From assembly GCA_903813345.2 (NCBI GenBank), contig CAIIXF020000011.1, forward strand, positions 35,560,166 through 35,624,165: a stretch of 64,000 nt of DNA, in the 5' to 3' direction. Of the stretch, positions 11,074 through 22,620 are shown piece by piece. Positions within the stretch are counted from its first letter, which is position 1. Each line of letters starts with the position of its first letter. Source of the stretch: Owenia fusiformis. Its lineage: Eukaryota; Annelida; Polychaeta; Sabellida; Oweniidae. The notes beneath the pieces were generated by a model. The model had not been told where the DNA came from, searched no databases, and saw only the letters and a program-made list of their open reading frames with translations. The position numbers were made by a program, and so were the translations under genes.

Positions 11074-14000
11074 TTAGTCCTCATCCCAGTCAGGGTTTTG
11101 TTTAGGAGCTTTTGGTCCTCCTGCTTGTTTGGCCATAATAATCTGAAACAAATAGATTCAACATTTGTACATTGAGATAAATCTCTACAAATCACTGTTC
11201 CCAAAATAATGTATGTGCTTTAGGATTTTTCCCTTGCAGAATTTATCATTTCAACACAAGAAGTGACAAACAAAATATAATTCAACTTATAACTTAAACA
11301 TTATACGAAGGAGGGTGTTTGTTTGAATCTTTTAGAATCGACTAGTTTCTGAATCTGTTAATTTCTTGTAGATAATGTATTTACAGAACATATATACAAT
11401 ACAATACAATACAATAGAAGTCGAGATACAATACTGATTACTGATCCCAAAATGTTTTAAATGCCATATGAAATGCAACAGGACCAAGCACTGAACCTTG
11501 TGATACTCCACATATAATTTATACTACATACCTGGTCCACTCTAAGAACAGTACAAGCAGCATTGGTAGCAAAGCGGATCCCCCAGTATTTAGTTAGGAA
11601 GAGGTCTCTGATATCAGATTCTAATACATCTTTCACAACAGACCCAGGGCCCTGCAAGATAACATTTCATCAGATGAATATAAACTGCAGGATCTGGTTC
11701 GGTGAATCTTTTGCATACTGATGTGATCAAAAATACAGCCAGACAGAATCTTGCATATTGAGAATACTTGCATACTGATGTGATGGGAAATACAGCCATA
11801 GAATCCGAATTAAAGAATGATTGGAAATTGAATTTTCAACGAGGAAAAATAATGCATATATACACATAAAATGTTCTTCTACGTTTTTATATTTAGCCTT
11901 TTGAGTCTTTAGAGTATATGTACATGGTTAACTACAATTTGTATTATACATTATTGTGCTTACATCAATTGTACATTGTGATTACACCAATTGTACATTG
12001 TACTTACATCAATGTCAAACCCTATGTTCTTCTTTCCCTCTTGGTGAGCTGCATACAGCTTGGAGATCACCTCTGTGGCCTGAAGGTCAGAAATAAAATT
12101 GATTTAATGTTAAATTTATTCAAACAACATGTAGATTGATTTCATTGAGTAAGCAAGTGTATATTAGATTAAGCAATTGTGAAACTGATTGATATTTGTA
12201 GTTATTGAATCCCCATACACCTGTGGTGTTTTGATTAGACAGGTTTTATTGTATACAAAGAAATAAATTGTTCAGGTAGTCTCACCTTAACACCAGCATT
12301 CTCAGCTAAGGATCTTGGGACAACTTCAAATGCCTCAGCAAACTTTTGGATTGAATATTGTTCTAAGCCGGAGCAAGTCTGAAATAAAAGAGGATACAGC
12401 ATTAAGATACAAATTTTCACAACCTGCCATTTGTTACGGACGCCAACCGCTGAACCTATCCACAAAGAAGTTGGAGACAATAACAATATGTCACCAAGCC
12501 TTAGAAATGTGTCCCAAAAATAAAGTTTACTGTATTATAACATCTTGGAAATCTATTGACTGTAGTGCGCATTTCTCAATAAATGCATTAAACTGAATAA
12601 TTCCCATGTGCAATATCTAATTAAGAAATATTGTTCAAATTTTCCCATACCTCTCCATAAGAGTTGATTCTTTTGGCAAGTTCAATCTCAGTGGCCCCTG
12701 CGCCTGGTAGCAACCTGTTGTCTTTGGTTAGTGCCTTAAATGTGTTAACACCATCATCCACAGCACGTTCAATATCATCCATTATGTTATTGGTCGCCCC
12801 ACGTATCACAATAGTAGCAATAGCAGACTCCTGTTTCTCTGTAAGGAATAAGTGAAGAAAATGGTCAAGCAGAGATCAAAAAAAATATTAGCTCGCCACA
12901 CACTTAAGAATAACAGAAAAAAACATTTTAACAAAAAATTTTACCCTATTTAAGTACCTTGACAAAATAATTCTTTCAATGGTTAAAAACCTTAGCAATA
13001 AAATTATTCTTATTAGTTAAACACCTGAACAGAATCATTCTTACCTTGGTTAAATACTATAACAGGGGTGCCTCCCACTTCACTGACACATACATTGTCA
13101 CAGTAGCCACATTCCTCTGATGTAGGGGTTGTCTAAAATAATAAGGGTAGAAAAGTAAATATGCTGCTCTAAAATAAGAGTTCAATGTATGAAATCCACT
13201 GTGTGTAATTTCTGTCTGCAAATATGAATTATGACATTACAATCAAAAATTGTCACAATTTCCACAACATTGAAGATAAGTTACATTCATGTAATTATAT
13301 CTTATTAAAGCTTATTTAATTCCCTATCTTTTGGTATATAACACATGGTTTTTCTGTGTGATCCTAAATACTGTGTCCCATATTTTATTGCCCACCCTAA
13401 ATATACAACATGAATTATATCCACTCCTTGAGAAAAAAATTACTTTACTAAGCCCTACATATTACTTCTTACCACTCTAGGGAGGGGTGTTGCACCTATA
13501 GCTTTACAAAGTCGCCTCAGATCAAACTTGGAGAGTAACCGCAGTACAAATAGTTTGTATTTATCAGCATAATGTAAAGCTAGTTCCCCAACTTTACCAC
13601 CAGTCACTATAGCTGTACAGCCGCTGTCTGCAATTCCTTTGATTTGCTGTAAAGTAATAAAATGATTCATTGTCAAGGTACACAAGACTTTGGTAAATGA
13701 TTCTTCAAGTATGTTTAGAATAGCGTCAATGTGTATTTCATTAAGTAACAGTAGGTGGGGGGGGGGGGTGTCGATTTTTGGCATCTTAGGGCCTTAATTG
13801 ATCCTATAAGATTGTTGAGGCACATATATTGAACTGGTTTAATATATAAATGTCACTTGATTTTACATTGATGATTCAAGCGCCATTCAAAATTCTCCAA
13901 ATAATATTCAATTCTGACTCATGCTGCATCAGAATGAGGTTTAAATGATAACAACTCTTAAAATTGGAATTCCTTCTTAAGTTTCTAACAAACAAACATG

Positions 14001-17000
14001 AGAAGGTGTTTTCTAATGACCACATTGGCACATATAAAATGCTGATTGGGGCTCTAATCACCAATTTGTTGAGTGACACATTGTCAGTTCTGCCATATAT
14101 GGTATTACTAGCCATATATGGTATTACCTCTTCTACTTGGTCTTCCTCTCCCTTGCTGAAGTCCTTGAGTTCCTGTGCAGTCTTGATAAGCACTGTGCCC
14201 TAGAAGTTAGAAAATGTACATTATCAAACACAGGGGGCATCTGGTAGTCTACATTTTGCACTGTAAAAGGAGGAACAAATTGTGGAGTCCTACAAGTAAC
14301 TTTAAATGTTATTTAAAGTTACTTGTAGTGAAAAATCAAGTAACATGTCTAATGGAATGTCACAATGGTGGATTGCCTGAATTGAGATGTGTAATAAACC
14401 TTTTGGTGAGGAACATTTCTCTACACAAAACAATTTTGGACAATACGAAAGATGGTCCATGTACACATTTTGGTTAAAGAAAATATGGAATGAAACTTGT
14501 GCTATTAAGGCTCATGAGAAAACATCAATTGACCCCAGTGGGAATTGAACCATCCCTTGCTTTCCTAATGAGTGCTCTTCTACTTATACCTTATCTAGTA
14601 ATCTTAACTTATATGGTGATCTTACCTTGGTTTCAGTCTGCATAATATCTAAAGGACATGAGAAAACTGCTATTTTTGCTTTGTTCACTTTGGTGATATT
14701 TCCTTCAACGTTCCTCTTGAAAACCATCCCCTGGATAACTGATGAATTGGTTACACCTGACCCCTGGAAATAACAAATATAAAACATCACATTCTAACAA
14801 AATGAAATCGATGTGTTGTGATAGTGGGTGGTAATATGAAAGTTAGAACTAACACAAAGTCAATATGTTTACACTGCTCAAACTAGGGATTCAAAAAATA
14901 CTTCAGTTCATGCTGGTGAATATATATAAATTATCAGATTCAGTATTCAGTAGAATTGCTATTGTTAACTGACCATATTCTAATATAAAAAATATACCTA
15001 CCTCTACTTTGGAGACTCTTATATTATCTACATTGAATGTCTTTGACTTTGGATATATTGATACTGAAACAAAAGAAATTATCATTTTAAATGCATACAT
15101 CAGATAGTGATAACCCATGCGTACAACAGATTTCAGTTCATGTTGGAGACATCCAAAAATTAGAGAGGATAATATTTCACGTTTTGGCAACAGAAACCTA
15201 AACTTAATGTAATGTGTGATGCATGCACAACAAATTATGTAAACTCGTCAAGTTTGATTTGTTTTATAATCCCATTGATGTGTAGATTCAATGTAAATTC
15301 AATAGGGTAAGTTGGATTTCCCTCTTGCATTGAACCTGCAACATGAGAGATTGTGAGTGAGGTTGAGATTACATAACTTTGTAGTACTTATTTCATGGTT
15401 TCAATCATTTTATACTGCCATTGAGATGCCAAACTCTAGCTTTTCGTGTTGGCAGTAACATGAGTTTTGTTCCATGAGTATGTTTTTAATTTGAAACTAG
15501 CAAATCTGTTGAATAATTGTGTATGCATTTAAATGGCTCAAAATAAATTGTTTGCGGGTAAACTAGCCCCGGGAAAATAGCATATATTTCCTAAGATAAA
15601 TTATGAGCAATGATCAAACATTTATCACAATAATACACATTCAGAATGAATAAATTGCTTATTTTGCTGCTCAAAAGAAACATTAAGAAAAACCGATACC
15701 TGTACACATAAAAACAGGTTCATGTTTTGGTTGCCCATACATCTTATCCTCTCGATTATATCTAATTATGTCTTAATACCATCTAAGACTTATGTTTTTC
15801 TTTAATAGGTTATGTCCCGTCCCAGATGTTCAAACCTGAAATGGATAATTCCCACCCCGTCTCAAGTTTTTTTTGTCCCATGACATCCCCCCACTAGAAT
15901 TGAAATACTTACTACATGCATTGGTGATGAGATCTGATAGGAAGTCTTCATTTCCATATTGTTTACTCATGACTGAAGTTTTAACAACTTTCTTTATTTC
16001 CGCTTTGTTATCAAGTTCTTCCACTTTGCCGCATGTTAAATCTACAATGTCAAAAGAGAATATACGGGGTGTCCATAAAGTGTCTTTACACTTACTTAGA
16101 CCTTGTATTGTAATTGTAAAGAAACTTCATGGACACCCTGTATAATTTTTACGAAACTACTGATTGTTGTGCATAAATCAAGTTAGTAACATTACCATGA
16201 ATGTTACAATATGATGTCTTAGGGATAGAAATAGTAACATACCTGGTAGAATATCAAGTGCCTTTTTACACGCTAATTCAAAACCCTCAATAACTTCTGT
16301 CAGTGAGAGACCCTACAAACAAACAAAACATAGACACGTATGAATGACAAGTTTTCTAGCAATAAGTAACAACAACAATATATACTGACCAGAATTTAAT
16401 CAGTAGCACTTCCTTTTACCATTTGTGATCATTAAGATTTGGTGTAGTCTTAATCTATAAATTCAATTTATTTATTGATTCATCAAATGAACTAAATTTT
16501 CGAATACTGCATGGGAAAGCAAATTATCTGTAGGCATGCACAAACTAGTGCTTGTTTTATGAAACAGCAGTGTGTGAATATACTTAAAAAGCAAAGGAAT
16601 ATTCCACTAATATGCAGTGAACCTACCATTTGAAGGAGTTCCTCAGCATGTTGAAGGAGAGCCCCAGCAAATATGAGCACAAAGTTGGTTCCATCCCCAC
16701 ATTCCTGCTCCTGCTGCTGGGAGGCCATGACGATCATCTTGGCAGCGGGATGGGCAACCTGATAACAATTAAAAAGAATCATACACATATAGAGGGACAT
16801 TGGGAGGCCATGACGATCATCTTGGCAGCGGGATGGGCAACCTGATAACAATTAAAAAGAATCATACACATATAGAGGGACATTGGGAGGCCATGACGAT
16901 CATCTTGGCAGCGGGATGGGCAACCTGATAACAATTAAAAATAAAAAGAATCATACACATATAGAGGGACATTGGGAGGCCATGACGATCATCTTGGCAG

Positions 17001-20000
17001 CGGGATGGGCAACCTGATAACAATTAAAAAGAATCATACACATATAGAGGGACATTGGGAGGCCATGACGATCATCTTGGCAGCGGGATGGGCAACCTGA
17101 TAACAATTAAAAATAAAAAGAATCATACACATATAGAGGGACATTGGGAGGCCATGACGATCATCTTGGCAGCGGGATGGGCAACCTGATAACAATTAAA
17201 AAGAATCATACACATACAGAGGGACATTGGGAGGCCATGACGATCATCTTGGCAGCGGGATGGGCAACCTGATAACAATTAAAAAGAATCATACACATAC
17301 AGAGGGACATTGGGAGGCCATGACGATCATCTTGGCAGCGGGATGGGCAACCTGATAACAATTAAAAATAAAAAGAATCATACACATATAGAGGGACATT
17401 GGGAGGCCATGACGATCATCTTGGCAGCGGGATGGGCAACCTGATAACAATTAAAAAGAATCATACACATATAGAGGGACATTGGGAGTCTCATTAACTA
17501 TATGTACAAGTGCAGTAAAACCTGTCACACTGTAAAGTAAAACATGTACATATGCTCAATTTTCCATACTACACAAATCAGAGTGAGGATTTTTTGTGTA
17601 AACAACTATTAAACAACGCTTGGATTTGGCTTACATGATACAGGCATTGTTATATTGTAGACAAAATTATATCTTCTCAAATTGCTATGTGGTGATTCCA
17701 TGGGCACAGCTCACCAAAATTTTACAAAGTGCAACATTATTTTAAGCTTGAAGTTCACCTCACCTTTATAAATGTGATTCACCTATTTAATTCTAGTACA
17801 TAATATAATTTTCAAAAATATAATTTGTCACAATGTGATAAATGATGTTATAATACTCACCTCTAGCTCTCTTACAATAGTGGCAGCATCATTTGTCACA
17901 AATAGTTTATCTAAATGGTTGATCACCATTTTGTTTTGTCCTTAAAATAAAAACATATTTACTACAGATTACTATGTATTACAGGAAGGCAAGTGCATTT
18001 AGTTTCTAGAAAAAGTGGATAATATCATTTTTTCAAACTAACATACCCATACCAAACATAAGTGTATAAAACATCTAGATTCAATATTTCAGTTGGGATA
18101 TCAAAAAATTATATTCCACATCTTTAAGATTTATACGAAAGGTTTGGAAAATAAGTGACACTCTTCCTTCTTGTTTGCATGCAAATGTTCATAAATATAT
18201 AAAACTATATAATATGTTACTTGTTCCGTACCATTTGGGCCAAAAGTTGATTTTGTAGTGTTCATTAACTCCTTACAGGCCTCTATGTTCTTATACACTG
18301 CTTCTTCTAAACCACTGTAATGCTGAGAGACAAAAGAACTACATGTAATGAAGGAAAAGTTGTAAAAACATTTAAAACTAAGTCAACTTTATATTAAAAC
18401 ATTTATTATCTTGTCAATTGTATGAAAATGTAAAAAAATTTATATATGTCAGCTTATTGCTTTCTGGAGAACAGTCAAGGTTTAACTACAAATAGCCCTG
18501 TAAATTGACATTTTTTTTATATAATCTAATTTAATATAATCATCTGAGCAATAGAAGGACCAATCATCAGAATAACACCTTTATCATGAGTATTTCTGCA
18601 CAGCATTTTCCCCATTTGTTCGTTATTGTATATTCTCTCATTATAGCTCAAAGTATCACTAGGGACCCCGGGAACAACCCAAGATTGCGTTTTTTCGAAA
18701 TAGGCAGCTTTAAGAGTCAAGCAACTTGGCCCAGGGTTAAAGCATCCTACGACCCCCACTTACGTTTGCGCAAACCATTTGTCAGTCAATGTTTCTACAA
18801 TGCTGGAGAATGAACTACACATTTCACACTTAAATTACCTACCTCGATACACTCATGAGTATTTAAGAATCCTTTTTATATAGTTGAACCGCCAAATGTA
18901 TGGGTTTATCGGCAGAACGAATAGATTTTTGTTTTTGAATTTGAAATATTAAAGACTTCAAGATGGCAGAAGCTTGGCAGAGGGGGATTTCCCTTATGAC
19001 CGGAGCACGCAAGGACTGGATATACCACTAAATGGAGGAATTTGACGGTTTTAATAAGTTAAATATTACATGCAAATATTGCTATCAAAAATGAAAATCT
19101 CTTCTTTCTGCCGATAAGCCCATACAATTGGTGATTCAACTACATGAAAAGAACTCTAAAATACTAAGGAATGTATGGAGGTAGGTCATTTAAGTGTGTA
19201 ATGCGTAGTTCATTCTCCAATATTGTAGCAACATTGCCTGACCAATAATTTGTGCATACAACCACAAAAGTAAGTGGGAGTCGTAGGATGCAATAAGGCC
19301 CAGGGATCACTGCATATAAACCTTGACAGGGCAACATGGGGTACCTATTTGAAATTTGGTGTGGCAACAGACACAACTTTTAGGATCTGGAATGAGAATG
19401 CCCCCAACATGATACTTTTGAGATATGACCAAGATCATTTTTTTGAGCATGGGCTTTCAAGAGATTGGGTTAGGGGAATAACTAGATTTTTCCAATTTCT
19501 GGTTTGAAAATGGTTTGAGCATGTTAGGTCATTTTCCTCAAAGATTTGCCATTTTCACGGGGCCTTTTTCAGATTGGTATTGTAATATATTGATATTAGA
19601 CCAGCACTGCCAAATATTATATACAGTGAAACCCTAGGGAGACTGGGACAAGAAATACCTAACAGACAGGTGATTTGAAAAATCAAACCCAAATTTAGGG
19701 GGGGGGGGGGGGGTGTTTGACAGATGGTGATAACTTTAGATCTCTTGGGATTTGTCATTTAAAATAGAGAATTAGGAAAGATCATGGAATTTCTATTTCT
19801 ATTTATTTTGTCAATAAGAATGACAATTGAAGAGATCTATGCATCATTAAAAATGTCTGATGAATAAGATTTGATAAAAAACATTCTAGAATTTTCTGGA
19901 AGCTATCGGTTGTCAATGCAAATCGATGCATCTTTCAAAAATTTGAAAAGCACATGGCGACTTTGAGTTTGAAATACTACAAATTTTATGAGAACATCTA

Positions 20001-20137
20001 TATCATGCTACATATCATTGTACTCTCCAATATATCAAGTGCTAGTTTACTAGGTCAAGTCGATTATTTATGCTTACCTTTGCTCCATCTTTGAGCATTT
20101 GTGAGATGCCAGGAGGTCTTGGGACGTGAAGCGCCAT
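11074..20137 (-). CDS. CCT8: CCT8, T-complex protein 1 subunit theta
   Basis: Sixteen exons join in phase to 545 residues: 20137-20078, 18322-18232, 17940-17861, 16758-16627, 16312-16243, 16041-15913, 15063-15002, 14763-14626, 14199-14128, 13646-13473, 13132-13045, 12838-12651, 12378-12286, 12079-12008, 11651-11532, 11142-11074. The start [20 protein letters not shown] matches the animal theta subunit. The protein is one of eight subunits of the cytosolic TRiC/CCT ring, which folds actin, tubulin and WD-repeat proteins using ATP. Nucleotide-site motifs are visible: FGPNG and TNDAATI in exons 2-3, GDGTN in exon 4, and LLPGAGATE in exon 12. The [10 protein letters not shown] stretch (exon 7) and the acidic C terminus (NPDWDED) fit the family, and length is close to the usual 548. 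Exon 4 is odd: its acceptor end is repeated nine times (see 16720-17488). The gene is divergent from macoilin. Confidence 0.97.
14289..14326. repeat. Perfect palindrome (hairpin) in CCT8 intron
   Basis: tacaagtaactttaaat, a three-base loop gtt, then the exact complement atttaaagttacttgta. It could be the collapsed termini of an excised element or a tiny foldback. It lies between exons 8 and 9 of CCT8. Confidence 0.8.
14520..14610 (-). repeat. tRNA-like segment, probable SINE head or tRNA relic
   Basis: Read on the minus strand there is an A-box-like agaagagcact and, after normal spacing, a B-box-like ggttcaattcc followed by cactgggg. This resembles the 3' half of a tRNA gene, but the acceptor and anticodon stems do not pair cleanly, so a tRNA-derived SINE or pseudogene fits better than an active tRNA gene. 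Confidence 0.35.
16063..16142. mobile_element. 80-bp MITE with mariner-like ends, next to CCT8 exon 6
   Basis: tacggggtgtccataaagtg at the left and the inverse of tacagggtgtccatgaagtt at the right. Both ends carry TA. The CAGGGTGTCC end resembles that of the larger foldback element at 9261-9911, so the two may use the same transposase. It starts only 22 bases upstream of the exon beginning at 16041. Confidence 0.75.
16720..17488 (-). repeat. Nine-copy array of CCT8 exon 4 acceptor (83/89-bp units)
   Basis: In transcript sense each unit has 43-49 intron bases ending ttaattgttatcag, then the first 40 coding bases of exon 4 ([13 protein letters not shown]). Units start on the plus strand near 16721, 16804, 16887, 16975, 17058, 17147, 17231, 17313 and 17402. 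Some have a 6-base insertion (89 bp). Copies are nearly identical, with tacaga for tataga in two. Only the leftmost copy continues into the full exon. In the others the coding part runs into intron (CAA TGT CCC) and meets TGA within seven codons. Intron and exon share ctccca at the junction, suggesting how the duplication began. Confidence 0.93.
18640..19440. mobile_element. Long foldback element in CCT8 intron 1
   Basis: The two halves are imperfect inverted copies around a centre near 19010: ggagaatgaactacacattt at 18803 against gcgtagttcattctcc at 19203; cctacctcgatacac against gtatggaggtagg; gtatgggtttatcgg against ccgataagcccatac; and gcatcctacgacccccactt against aagtgggagtcgtaggatgc. 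Arms reach at least 300 bases. No coding capacity, and the outer ends were not fixed. Confidence 0.65.
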
Positions 20138-22620
20138 GTTAGTTTTCTGTTGTTAATTGCGCCACCTATAAATCCAGGAAAGTGATGTTGCTCAATCATC
20201 CGCTCTGTGGTTCACATCTTATGAACGCAATACCACGGTATATAACCAAAACGCTCCTACGCTGCACGACGGAGTGTTTCATTACTGAATCTAAACGATG
20301 AAACGCTCTGCAGTAAGAAAAATTACGGACAGAAATGATCAGCCGTCCAACGATTTCGCCAAAAACGAGCTTATAATGGAAATACGTAGGCTATGTGTTA
20401 CCAAATAAAGTCATCAAATTCATAAATGTATTTGTCATTCTACCGGTCAAAATCCCTCTATCGATGATTAGAGCATCAAAGTATATTTCGGTCAAATTCA
20501 AAAAAAATATAGGTATAAAATCATCTGATGTAGGCTTTTTGCACGGGTAGCACCACAAGGTTGGGAAGTTTCAATTAACTAGTGAACAAGTACTTACGAC
20601 ACATGGTTTTTCAGAGAAAAGTTCGATTCCAAATGTTCTCTAATAATCTGAAAAGAATGTCAAAACCAAATGGTAAGAGCATACATTGAATTAATATATG
20701 GTTAACTGAGCAGAAACATTATTTCACAGTGCAATGAGTGCAGTATGGTTTCAATGGTTGCAGTCAGTCTTTAATCAAATGAGAATTATTGGCAACAGAG
20801 AGTGACTCCCCATCACAGTGCATTAAGGTTTCATAAAGAACTGGACAATGATTTCCGTTTATGTTTGAATTGCAATAAAGAAGTCCTTATCATTCTTTAC
20901 ATGGGCATAGCGCTATTTTTCTTAGTAGTACGCCACCAACTCGGGAACAAGAGTCAAGAATCCAAAAACGAGAATTCAGGGGGGTCAGGTGGTTCTCCCC
21001 CAGGAAAATTTTGAAATTTGGTTGTATTTATAGCGAATTTGCAACCATCTGGTACGCCTGTGCGTACCCAGCGTACCGGACGCTACGCCCATGCTTCATT
21101 AGATTTAAAATCATTCATGCATGTACCTGTACTAAATACTAATCCATTCTGATAATGTTCTCGTTCTTTGCACCATCACCATCACGTCCACTCATTACAT
21201 ATTAATATTATGTGTAGTAGTGTACAGGTTAGTGCTTTTAAATTCAAATGATAAAGAATGAAACTGAATTATTTAATTATGTTTTGAGAAACTTCTGAAT
21301 TAGTACAGCAAAACTTTTGTTAGTCACAGTGTTAGTGAAGTTATCTGAAGAAGTCTTACCAAATACCGGTCACTTTCTTTATCAGGAGAGCTGTCAACAC
21401 ATCTGATAAGAAGTGTTCTAAGCAGCTCTAGTGAAACTTGATGCTATGTTTTGGTCTAATACAAGCTGTGGATTTTTAGTATTACCCTAACACTGGCGAA
21501 TAAGGGGGGGGGGGCATGAGGGGCTTAGTCCCCCCTAAGATGGGCTCAGAAAAGAAATTCGGGACCAAAAGAATCTTAGGGGTCCAATTAGTGCAGTGGG
21601 CCCTTTTAATTACTGGGCCGTTTTTTGGCCTCATTTTTTAATTTAAGGAAAATGGGCCTTCAATTTTCAATGCAATTTTTGGTTTTACGGGTCATTTTAG
21701 CCAGAAAGGTTTTTTCAGACCTGAGATTTGCCCCCTCTTATTAGTTTCCAGTTCCGCCCCTACCTAATAATCCCGGCTAATAATATACATAAAACCTATC
21801 CAATCTGATATACCCCACAGGCTTTAGCCGGTTTTACTGTATTACAAAACAGCACACCATGTACATTATCTTAACGGTGAATGATTTTACCATGGGCTTT
21901 CAGAAAAAACTGCTTTCTATTACATGATATAGCAGCGACAAGAGATAGCTTTACTGTACTACAAAACAGTCCACCATGTTGTGTCTACCCCAGAAATTTT
22001 TTTTAGGGCCTCAATTAGTTGGTCTCTTTAGGCATTACCGGGCCTTTTTGGGCCTTATTATTTAAATTTTTGGCCAAATTGTCAAAAATGGGCTAAATTT
22101 TTAACACTAAACTCAATTTTTGGTTTCAGGGGCCCAAATTCTTTTCTGCTCAAGCGAGGAAAGTTTTTTTTCAGACTTGAAATTTTGGCTCCCTCGCTGG
22201 CCCCCTTGCCAGTTTCCAGGTCCGCTCCTGGAATCTCAGGAGTAGTAAAGGCGCTGGGGAGAGGTATAAGAAATTTGGGATATTTGGGGTTTGTTTTATT
22301 TTTTACTGGTTGTACTTTCAGGTATTTCACTTTCTTGCTTTTTGAAACTTGTCTTTTCTTACCTATGTCAAAGGCTGTGACTGATTCTGAAATAGACTTT
22401 GTAAGGTACTTGCACATATTTATTAACAACAGTGTTTTCCTAGTTTTCTATTTCGACGGAAACCTCCGACAATTACCGATGTGAATGCCACTCGGCGCAT
22501 GTCAGAAATTCACATGAAAACACAAAGAGAAGTGTCAATTTTCTAAAGCATAAAACATAGAATTTCCCTTAGTTCTGGTTACAAGAATAGATTCCCAACA
22601 TTACCAAGAGTTTCATGAAT
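20138..22620. other. Divergent intergenic region between CCT8 and macoilin
   Basis: About 2.5 kb holding both 5' untranslated regions and promoters. An inverted pair (gagtgtttcat / atgaaacgctc) lies at about 20271-20314, close to the CCT8 start. Two related repeat copies lie at about 21480-21760 and 21980-22230. No exon was recognised in the rest. A TATA box or initiator cannot be assigned with confidence. Confidence 0.5.
21480..22230. repeat. Two diverged copies of one interspersed repeat
   Basis: Both copies contain gggcc...ttttggcc(t), aaaatgggc, ttttggtttcag-like and agtttccag(g/t)tccgc blocks in the same order, at about 21560-21760 and 22010-22230. A poly-G run with ccccccttaaga-type sequence precedes the first. 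They are non-coding. Confidence 0.5.

Noticed and set aside
22082-22484. Opposed 99-115 codon frames upstream of macoilin
   Set aside because: They overlap an interspersed repeat copy and each other; neither has plausible composition.
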